64,000 nt of DNA, from positions 4,802,501 through 4,866,500 of the forward strand of contig CATNEN010000011.1 in assembly GCA_950097015.1 (NCBI GenBank), read 5' to 3'. Source of the DNA: Macrostomum hystrix (Eukaryota; Platyhelminthes; Macrostomidae). The position numbers and the translations under genes were made by a program. Below are positions 42,462-51,800 of the stretch, in pieces. The notes under the pieces are model-generated. The model was given only the letters and a program-made list of their open reading frames with translations, was not told the DNA's origin and searched no databases. How positions within the stretch are numbered: position 1 is the stretch's first letter; the number at the start of each line of letters is the position of its first letter.

Positions 42462-45209
42462 ATGACACTCTCATTGGACCAACTGGAGTGTCACTTCACG
42501 TGGTGTCCTGAGAAAGGAAGCACCAAGTCTGCAAACATCGAGGATGTGATTGAGAAGACTCAGAGAAAGATTGAACGCGAGCCGCACAAGAAAGCCGCGC
42601 ACCTCGCCACGCTGGCCTACCTGCACACCATAAAGCCGAAGGTGGACTACGCAGAAGCGAAAAAATGTCTCGAGATAGCTCTGAGCATCGATGAGCAAGT
42701 TCAGATGGAAGGCCAACAGGATGACAATGTGTCGAGTGAGTTCGTCATCAGAGCCGACATGCTTCACCTTGAGCAAAAGAGAAAAGGGAAGAAGCCTCTA
42801 AAGTCTGGTGAAATGAGGCAAGAATTGGAACTTCTGAACAAGCTGTGGCAGGACCCAGTCAACAGAGCTCGAGTGTTCGGAGTGAAGGGCGTTGCCTTTG
42901 ACTGTTTCGGTCCGAAGAAGTATTGTGAAGGCGTCAAGGCCTTTGCGGCGGCACGTGAGACGCAGCCAGATAATTTCAACTGGCTTTACGGTGAGGCATA
43001 TTTAAGAGCTCGATGTGACAGGCAGACGGCTAAGAAGGCTGCAGACAATGAGCAGGTGGAACTATGGATAAAGGCCAGACTTGTTGGTGAGCCGAGGGGA
43101 CTTACGTCTGCTACTTTTTATGCGAATTTCGCTGAAGCAATTTTGCATAATATGAAGCATGGAAAGCAATGTCTTGAACTGGCAGAGAAGGCCATGGATT
43201 TTTTCCTCAACTATTCAATTGAGAAGAAAAAACTAGATCCAGTCGTGTACATTATCTGCTTCAAGCTTTTTCGACATCTTAACTGGCGCCAGTTCAACAC
43301 GAAGGATCGTCATGAAGACTTGATGAAGGACGCTTTAAAAACCGCTGCTTGCTTGGGAGATCCCGCGTTTTATCTGGATCTGTCATACGCAACAGACAAT
43401 AAAGAAAAGGCTATCGAATTCCTGATGGCTGGTAAAAATCTGGCTCCTGATCCTGGAAATCACTGGATTGAGCTGCGGATTTTAGAGCTTCGGAGTGACG
43501 AATGGGACGCAGACCGAATCCTCGCCAAATTTGACTCGCTGAGAGACACTTTCTCGAGTTACGATAAAAACGTCTCCGTCATAGAGTTTTGCAAAGCTCT
43601 GTATTTGATAAAACGACGCGAAACAAAGCCGGCAATGAGCTCATGTATTGAAGCTGTTGAGGCGAATCCATCGTTAGAACTGGTATCAAAAGGAAAGAAG
43701 ATTGACTTTTTCCAACACATTTCTGACCAGAAACATAATCACGAGGAGTACCTGGCCTGGTACGCTGCCAATGTCATAAACCTGGCTGCAAAATTGAACT
43801 TAGAGTCTCTCTACAAGACTGCCCTGTCCCGCGATGCTAGCAATGAGTTCGCCCAGGAACATCTGGGCCGCTACTACATGAAGACGGGACAGTTCGAAAA
43901 CGCTGCCAAATGCTTTAGGGAGCTGCCAGCCGAAAATGACAACAGACGCAAGCTGCTCGCTGAAGCAATTCTCGAAATGACTGCAGCTGCTGCTGACTTG
44001 GACCTCCTGCAGGAGTGTCTCAGCCTTGGCTGCATAGATGCAGCTCCGAAAATTTTTGATGCCCTGAATCGAGAGAAGGAAAAGCAGGACACTGCTCGCA
44101 GAGTAATGGACGAAGCTTCAAATAGTGGCAGCGATGTTGGGCTAAAACCGTTGTTCTTCAGCACTCAGTTGTATGAGCTGTGCGCTGAAGTGGTGGCCAC
44201 GCTACAGGATTCGAACAGCTTTTCGCTTTATAAGACAGAATCGACTAGTGATCTTTTCGAGTTGGTGAAGCAGAGGATTGCCAAGTTTTTAGAGCTGGAC
44301 CAGCTCATGAGCACAGTGGCATCGACTCGGCCCAACGATGGCACAGCTGACCGGGGAAACCTGATGAGGTCGAGCAGACTACGCTTAACTGAGCAGCGTC
44401 TTGAGAAAGGAAGCAAAACTCAACAACAAATGCAGGAGCTCAACAATCTCATCGTATCAGTACTGAAGGAGTCGAAGGAGGTTCTAGACCGCTCTTTAGC
44501 TGTCTTACTTTCTCGGTGCAAAAAAGAAGTCAAGGAAACAAAAAATTCGACACGAGCTCGTAAAGAGAAAGATAAAAAAAGCAAAAATACCGATCACTAT
44601 TATCCTCATGCGTTCAACAAAATCAAGAAGCAGCTTGGTAGTGCCTACCAAAAAGAACTCAACAAGCTGGCTTCGGATGGTCAGGATACAAAAGCTTTCG
44701 AGCGGAACTCATTGATAGCCGCCTTTCTTAAAGAAGCAAAGGATTTTCAAACCGAACCGGGAACTACTTTGGTATCGCTTGAGAATGTTCGAAGATGTCT
44801 TTTAGATGCTGTCTCCGAAATCGACCCAAACTTTCATCAGCAGAAGAGCACCAAAGATATATTTGAATTCATGGCGAGCCGTGAGCACAGGATCCTGTCT
44901 AAGGAGGACTGCTGGATAGTACGCTGGATCTACCTGGCAAATAGCGAGAAGCACTCGGATGAAATTATAGTGGCAGAGCTGGAGGAGCAGCTGCGCTCTG
45001 ATTGGTCGGGATGCGGTCAGTGCGACAGGACTGCGTACCGCCTGGCGCACCTCGCAGCGGAGTTCGCTGAAGAGACCTGGGCCGTGTTCTCAGCTGGAAA
45101 TCGGTCAGCAGGAAAGGCTGATGCCGAAGCTCCTGAAAGCGCTATTCTCCAAGGAGCCGAAGGCCAAAGTGTGGCGTCTTGTCGGCAAAGCCCAAAAAAT
45201 GAGGACTGA
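42462..45209 (+). CDS. IFIT-like TPR protein, copy 1, with an unrecognised C-terminal module
   Basis: 915 residues, single exon, ATG preceded by a TATA box. It opens LECHFTW (residues 8-14), the hallmark start of vertebrate IFITs. TPR helices follow: KKAAHLATLAYLHTI, VKGVAFDCFGPKKYCEGVKA, FNWLYGEAYLRAR and, near residue 470, HLGRYYMKTGQFENAAKCF; the first three align in order with the N-terminal IFIT superhelix. Vertebrate IFITs (about 470-490 residues) bind 5'-triphosphate or cap-0 RNA; the function here is inferred. From about residue 562 a second module of about 310 residues begins (PLFFSTQLYELCAEVVATLQ), with a Lys-rich segment (RARKEKDKKSKN) and ending LAAEFAEETWAVFS; I do not recognise it. 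The tail after WAVFS seems frame-shifted relative to copy 2 (see findings). The paralogue is at 59141 and a broken copy at 57780. Confidence 0.8.
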   Translation: MTLSLDQLECHFTWCPEKGSTKSANIEDVIEKTQRKIEREPHKKAAHLATLAYLHTIKPKVDYAEAKKCLEIALSIDEQVQMEGQQDDNVSSEFVIRADMLHLEQKRKGKKPLKSGEMRQELELLNKLWQDPVNRARVFGVKGVAFDCFGPKKYCEGVKAFAAARETQPDNFNWLYGEAYLRARCDRQTAKKAADNEQVELWIKARLVGEPRGLTSATFYANFAEAILHNMKHGKQCLELAEKAMDFFLNYSIEKKKLDPVVYIICFKLFRHLNWRQFNTKDRHEDLMKDALKTAACLGDPAFYLDLSYATDNKEKAIEFLMAGKNLAPDPGNHWIELRILELRSDEWDADRILAKFDSLRDTFSSYDKNVSVIEFCKALYLIKRRETKPAMSSCIEAVEANPSLELVSKGKKIDFFQHISDQKHNHEEYLAWYAANVINLAAKLNLESLYKTALSRDASNEFAQEHLGRYYMKTGQFENAAKCFRELPAENDNRRKLLAEAILEMTAAAADLDLLQECLSLGCIDAAPKIFDALNREKEKQDTARRVMDEASNSGSDVGLKPLFFSTQLYELCAEVVATLQDSNSFSLYKTESTSDLFELVKQRIAKFLELDQLMSTVASTRPNDGTADRGNLMRSSRLRLTEQRLEKGSKTQQQMQELNNLIVSVLKESKEVLDRSLAVLLSRCKKEVKETKNSTRARKEKDKKSKNTDHYYPHAFNKIKKQLGSAYQKELNKLASDGQDTKAFERNSLIAAFLKEAKDFQTEPGTTLVSLENVRRCLLDAVSEIDPNFHQQKSTKDIFEFMASREHRILSKEDCWIVRWIYLANSEKHSDEIIVAELEEQLRSDWSGCGQCDRTAYRLAHLAAEFAEETWAVFSAGNRSAGKADAEAPESAILQGAEGQSVASCRQSPKNED

Positions 45210-47027
45210 AGTACTCCGTATGACAGAAGCCACCTTGCGGACACAAACTTGTTTTTTATCCAGATTATCATTGAGCCTAGACATGAAAAGCAACTATGTC
45301 GATTACATTTTTTTCTGAAAACCGACGACTTATAACTGTAGCTTTTGCCTAAAATTGGTTCTTTTATTATTTACTTTTTTTAGCGTTTGGTAAACTCCTT
45401 TGTTTTTTATAGTATGTCGTTGTGTCTTTTTGAGTTGTTTTAGAAATATTCAGTTATATTTTTTGTCAGGCCGTACCATTTTATACATCCCCGGTACATT
45501 CTATAGCCAATGAGCTTGCAAGGCACATGCTGCATATGATAGCATAGACTTCAAGGTCGAAAAACAATGAATACTTTAAGTCAATAAGCATCGGACTAAA
45601 ACAGGTAGAGGGGGTAGGTATTCGTTTATTGTACACAATAACTACCACACTTAGACTACCAAACTGTAATCAATTAATTTTTTTACAATTTAAGAAATTA
45701 ACTTTTAAAAGTATTTTTACAATCCTGTGATCTGCAAGCCTGTAATAATACACTATGTTATCTTTAGTCGTAAATGATTTATTCTAAAAATAGCTTTTAA
45801 TCCAAATATTTCTTTTTGTTTTACGCATTGTCGTAGCAAACCACATTTCTATTTTACAAATAGTTACACACTCTAGCCGATTGCTCAAGGCAACTGCCCC
45901 CTTTGTTATGAAAAACTGGTGTCACCTCTCTTCATTTTCATAACCATCAAACGACATTACTAAGGCGAAATTGAAAGCATGACAATCTTGTTTGTTGTGT
46001 TTAAACAGTGTTTTTTTCCTAGTTGTCGACATTCTACTCAATAATTAATAGAGAGAAAAAAGCCAGGACAAATTGATTTTGCTAATTATAAGTTATTATA
46101 TGCAGATCGAAGCTTTTCGCTCCTTTAAAAGATTAACACACGAATAAAAGATCAGCAACTCGCAGACTCATGCGATCAGAATTAACCAAGTTTGCAAAAA
46201 TCTAGCGGAGGAGGGTTGGCTGTTTCGTGAGCTAAGCACGGTCATTGATGAATCTGTAGCAAATCGTAAAATTGTTATTGTATCGTACTTACTAAAAATA
46301 GTTTTCTGTCGTAGAAATTTCTATAATTTTCTTAGACTTTCTTTAGGAATTGTTTGCATTCCAATTTATTGATATGAAATAGATAAATTATTTAAAGCAT
46401 ACGCATTTACTTTGTTTGTATCAACCCTAGTCTGTACGAAATTAGTTATATTATATTTGTTATAATTGTAAAGAACTTTCCAGAAAGCCGTTAATAACTA
46501 TAAATATACAGGAGGTACCCAGCCTAAAGTTTAACCGTATTTTTACTACTTCAAACACAACCTTAAAACTACAAAAGAACCACCGCCTTTACGCCTTGCA
46601 TTTATTAAAACACCTCTACAAATCCGCTAATCAACAGGATTTACCTTTACGCACTGCTAACCGACAATGACAGTACACACATCAAACTTGACAAAGCTAA
46701 CAGAGGCACTGGAAAGCAAAAGACTAAAACAATAAGCAAAAACTTTAAGATGTACAGCTCGAGTTTTCGACGCGTTTACAGTTTAGACAGAAAATGACCA
46801 CAAAATGTTAGCATCGAAGGTAAAGACAGAAATGTATCTACACTTACACACGAAATTTACTGGACTTTAAGTCGAAGTGAATGATGTGAAATTTCTAGCG
46901 AGCAGATAATTTTTATTCCAAACAGTACGTTAGTATCATATTGATAATGTCGTTTTCATAAACGTTTAAATATTTTAAATATGGCCTTAAAATCAGAAGC
47001 GGTACTAGAGCCTTCAGAGATTTACTG
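45210..47027. other. Intergenic, about 1.8 kb
   Basis: AT-rich, with no gene, RNA or repeat recognised. The alternative frame ending at 45318 may hold the original C-terminus of the IFIT-like gene. Confidence 0.45.
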
Positions 47028-47573
47028 TTAAGTTGCATCGTCAGTAGAGACAATTGGATGATTCGGTGGTTCAGGAAATTTGTAAGGCCCACTGGTTTCC
47101 GTTGTTTTCAGATCCAACATTCTTCCGGTGCTGGCCACTAGAAGCAGGGCAGCAGCCAGAGCAAATGCACTCACCAAGCCAGTAACCACCCACACAAGCC
47201 ATTGGGAATCTTGGGATGCAGAAACGGTGCCTTCGCGAGCCTCAATGAAGCATGCTTTTTCCAACGGACCTATTTTTAATCGCTCTTTATTGACACCATT
47301 TTTCGGTGAACCGAACCTGGAGGCGCGAAGGCCCGAGCAGGAGCAGTTAGCCTGCCACGCCGTTGACAGGCCGATACGCAGTCTAGCAGGAAGGACGTCC
47401 AGTCTCGCTCTCAGTAATTCCCATCTAGGACATGGAAAGCAGAGGCATCGCTCCTCGGCTCCCGGAAAGGTGGTACCGACGCTGCACGGCAGCTGCTGTT
47501 CAGCTGTAGATCCTTGATGCGCCAACAGGTGATGGAGTAGGATTGTTTTCAGAATTAACAGCAACTTAGTCAT
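47028..47573 (-). CDS. Small secreted-then-anchored (type I) membrane protein, unrecognised
   Basis: 181 residues from ATG 47573. A hydrophobic signal peptide (LLLILKTILLHHLL) is followed by an extracellular part of about 100 residues with seven Cys, including the CLCFPCPRW cluster and CSCSG. A single membrane helix at about residues 121-147 (LVWVVTGLVSAFALAAALLL) leads to a short cytoplasmic tail with PEPPNHP. The even number and spacing of Cys suggest a small disulphide-bonded ectodomain, but I cannot assign one. It resembles the gene at 54529-54978 in plan (signal peptide, short ectodomain, one helix, short tail) but not in sequence. Confidence 0.6.
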   Translation of the reverse strand: MTKLLLILKTILLHHLLAHQGSTAEQQLPCSVGTTFPGAEERCLCFPCPRWELLRARLDVLPARLRIGLSTAWQANCSCSGLRASRFGSPKNGVNKERLKIGPLEKACFIEAREGTVSASQDSQWLVWVVTGLVSAFALAAALLLVASTGRMLDLKTTETSGPYKFPEPPNHPIVSTDDAT

Positions 47574-48048
47574 GTCTCAGCTGCAGGCCTTCTAACCTGG
47601 CAGTGTCTTGTAAAGCAATTTAAGCGCACTTATGACTATATGAATACAGGGCGCAAATTATATTTTCAACATGTATTCTGTAGTGGCGTGAGCTTTGCTA
47701 TGCTAGGTATTATGCTTGTCCGCGTACACTTGTGCAAGCGCTGCACACTAGCGCGCAATGGTCACACGTGCAGTCATTTTATCTCTTGCAATCTTGATTA
47801 ATGCTTTAAGAGGCTTGAAATTAAACAAATGCACATATTTAACGATCTGTCAGCTTTTTTGCACTGCCATTCGCAGTATAAGCGATATTCCGCATTATTT
47901 GGAAGAGTGAAAATTAAAGGAAAAAATGCTCGAAATTCTTTCAGAATCTGACTTCAGAAACCTTCAGTTTCATAACAACAAGCTCTTCAATTGAATGCAC
48001 ATAGCGCAGTCTTTACCAATGTAGAGTTATTTGTGGCAACTTGGAAAT

Positions 48049-48264
48049 GGCACATCATTTGGTGACACTAGACCCGCAGCCAGCGAGAAGGCAGTTCTGC
48101 CCATCTCGCTGACTCCTGAGCACACACTCACACAGGTGTGCACACCTGCCCCTAACTTTCTCATCGTTAGACGGTGCACTCTCTCACTGTGCCTTGGCCG
48201 CTGCGCCCCAAATGAGTTGGCCTCGTGGCGAAATCGAGGCCAGGGACATTGGTGCGAGAGGCAC
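48049..48264 (-). mobile_element. SINE-A copy
   Basis: GGCACATCATTTGGTGACAC, CCGCAGCCAGCGAGAAGGCA and TGACTCCTGAGCACACACTC match the copy at 55061-55364. The part towards the head (GCCTCGTGGCGAAATCGAGG, TGGTGCGAGAGGCA) is recognisable but the tRNA A box is lost. Confidence 0.75.
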
Positions 48265-48704
48265 CTGCAATACCCTTGCTTAGGGCTCGTTCACATTGCT
48301 ATCAAATGAATAGTTTTTGGTGTGAACTTGCTTGATGTTCAAAAAGATGCTATATAGTTATTAAAAAGGAATGCACAATCATCGTATTTTACAGCCTCGT
48401 TTGATGCCAAATTTAACCAACATTTAGCAATGCTTACTTCTGCAGCGTTATCATTTTTGGTACCCCTCGCCAGTGCGTTTAATATTTCACTTTTATACAT
48501 TCAGTTCTGAGTAATGTTTATATTTCGCAGCTTCGACAAGTTTCGGTTTCAAGTTGAGTGAGGTGTCGTCTCCATGTGATTTTCTATTCCATCCAAGCAT
48601 TAGTAGGAGAACTTCTTTTTCTTAAATAGAGTTCGTCTTATTACGAGCGTACTTTAGGAAGTAAATCTGCAGTGATGTCAATAACTCATCAGCAATATTT
48701 CGGG

Positions 48705-48856
48705 ACGCATCATTTCAACATACAATTAAAGTCTTTGTATGTGTACGCATCATTTCAACATACAATTAAAGTCTTTGTATGTGTACGCATCATTTCAACA
48801 TACAATTAAAGTCTTTGTATGTGGACGCATCATTTCAACATACAATTAAAGTCTTA
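48705..48856 (+). repeat. 40-bp tandem repeat, about 3.8 copies, hairpin-forming
   Basis: Units ACGCATCATTTCAACATACA followed by ATTAAAGTCTTTGTATGTGT start at 48705, 48745, 48785 and 48825. The copies differ by one base. Each has ACATACAA-9 bases-TTGTATGT, an 8-bp perfect stem. Confidence 0.95.
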
Positions 48857-48869
48857 CATACAAAACAAA

Positions 48870-51800
48870 GAGCACGAGCTTTGTGTTTAAAATTAGAGCA
48901 AGAACTGTCCCGACATAAACAGGTATAATGTTGCTGCATTCCGTTTTATAGTGTCGTAAACAAAAATTGTTAAATGTACGAGCACGTGTGCGTGTGACTA
49001 AATCAGCGCATTATTGTGTCGATACACATCTTAGTATTGGAAACAGTATCAAATAGCTGATCTGCAGAAGCGGTTCAGTCCATGTATTGCTATTTTATAC
49101 ATTTATATTAACAAATACGGTACACACCAGTTAAAAGTTTGTTTGTAGCCATCATGAATATTGCTACCTTAACGAACTTGCAAACTTCATGCTTAGAAGT
49201 CCGGATGTATATGTATTTAATTCATTATCTAGAATACAGGAAAGGTGGTATTTTCAGAACGAGCATGGCAGTAAGTGTTCTGAAAGCGATAGATAATCAG
49301 TTCTTAAAGCTTTTGCCAGTATTTATTGACTACGATTTCTCCATTTGCATTCTCATTTGACACGTGGTATTCTCCGACAAGCCGGAAGAATAAGGTACAA
49401 TGTCTAATGTTATTTTCCCGTCGTCTTGTTCTGCATCGGCAGCTCTGGCGGCTCTGGTGGGTCTCGCGGTCTTGCTGGCGGAGTTGTCTCCGAAGCCCTG
49501 GGCTGTTGATTGTGGATGCAGGCTCCGTATACAAATCTGGCTCGAACCGGTTGATCCGGCCTTCTTAATTTATTATAGGTCTCGTCTTCAAAGCTATGAT
49601 GCTGCTTAGTATCGTTCTTCTTGTCTGAAGAAATTGTCGGAAGAAGCAATGACCCTGGTGTACATGCCCAGTTGGGCCAAGTGTACAGCAAAGAGGCCGT
49701 ACAGCTGTTCAGTCCGTGGACTGGAGAGGCCGCCAAACCCCCCCAAATTTCCCCGCTTCTACGCAAATTAATCGCCTAGTTACAAACTGCCAATTAGCTA
49801 GCTGTTACCAATGTCATCAACTTACCCATTGGAAACTGCTCCGAGGTAGGACTTGAACTAAGGATAAATTTAATTCCACTTTGGAATACAATACGCAAGT
49901 CAGAATTAAGGAAGTTGATCTTAACTTCTAAATTTACTGTCTGTAAAATAGTTCATATTTCTCAGCGAAATCGATTCTATTGGCAAGCTGCTGCTGTCCA
50001 ATGTGAGGGCTTCAAAGCAGAGCCTGAATATTTCTACCATGACTGAAATCTAAGATATGCTTTAAATCGAGACACGTATAAAGGAAATTTATGGACGTTA
50101 TGAAAGACACCTGGTATGCAAAAACAATCCGTTACATATAGCTGACATGGTTACACATTGACATTTTGTGAGCAGAAAAATGGTGCAGATATTGGTGCTT
50201 TTTGCCACGAGACACCCTGACGGGAATCATTGAATATCTCGACGATGTCTTTATTTTGTAAATTCTGTTTGTTTTTGTTCATTGGAAAAAGCGGAAAATT
50301 TTCGCCCCGTTTTTGAATTGTCATGACGATTGGGGCAGGTAACGAGAGAGAGGTAAGAAAATAATAGGGCAGGGTGCGTCACGACAATTATAATTAATTC
50401 TCTTTGCATCAAGGAAATACGAGTTGCATTGTACTGAGGACTTGCCGCTTTATCGGCTGTGTTGTACGTGGGAAATTCCAATGCATGCTTCAGCAGTTAA
50501 TCCAGCAGTTTGTGGCAGCCTCTTAAGTCCACGGACGAAATAGCTGTACACAGCCTTTAAAAGCGCCTGTGACTGCCTGTACCAGTGTGCGACCCAACTG
50601 GGCTCGTATGTCTTATTTATTTTTAAATCAATCTGTAATATAGTTTTCACTATATAGCACAAAGCGTATTTCGAAATTTGAGCAGCAGGCGAGAACATCT
50701 TACAATTACCTTCGACAGGAACCTCTTCCGGGGTTCGACCCCGGGAAACGACTTTAAGTTGAGTCTGACTCAAATGAGGAAGCAATTGAGTCAAAATGTT
50801 TTATAGAACTGTTTTATAGAACCGGCTCAGAGTCTTTTAATCGCCAGTCATTGTGTCTTTCTGTGGCCCTGTTAAGTAGGTGTGTAGAAAGTAGTAAAAT
50901 ATGCCATTTGTTTAACGCGCTACTTAAAGTAATATTACAAGGAAACCTAAGCTGTAATTTGAATCTATTTTTAGGAATGAGTCATGACGACTAATATGCT
51001 ATTTTTAGAAACAAATACCGGTGACTTAAAACGACGGCTGCATGCATTGCTCATACTTCCATATATGGTAATGCTCACTTGAAAACCCCCAAAATGCAGC
51101 TGAACAAACAAGTTTGACCTCGCTGTGCAAATATTTATTCCCTAAGTAAACACACTGAACTAAAGCGGTTTTCCCCAAAAATCTACTATAAATACAAGTT
51201 AAAATTCAGACTCGGAGCGGTCCAACGGACTTCAAAACTTCTTTAAGAAGAAGAGGACTCATCTATGAGGAAAAGACAATTGGTAAGCGCTTTACTAGGC
51301 AGAGTTATTTATTGCTAACAATCGTTGTTGAATTGAACTAAGTTTACAAGAGCCGTCGATACATTTGAGAAAGGCCTCCTTGTTTCCTAGGATACATTCC
51401 TAGAGGATTATTGATTGATTGATTTGAATTATCCGTTATCGACAGAGATTTTAATTGTTCACTAGGTCGCACGTTTCTATTGTGAATTCTGAGCTCGAGG
51501 AAACCGACAAGTGATCTGATTCGCTCTCGTCCTTTGTTGGCCAACAGATGAAGTCGAGCGCAACAGACCGGATCGACTAGCCGCTGCCAAGAAGACAAAG
51601 AAGACAAGAAGACTGCAAAGACTCAAGAAGCAACAGAACCGAAACTTCAAGGTCAATCAGCAACAAGGAGAAGAAGAACCGCCGACTTACGAAGACCAAA
51701 GACTAGGCGCAACTAGCCATCGAGGAAGAAGAAACCACTGCAGTAAGTGTCACGTGACACGTTATAAATTCCTAGGCAATTCTTCCCCATTGTCTAGAAG

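Noticed and set aside
50690-50770. tRNA gene suggested by CCGGGGTTCGACCCCGGG
   Set aside because: A T-arm-like hairpin is present but I could find no matching acceptor stem, D arm or A box at the right distance.
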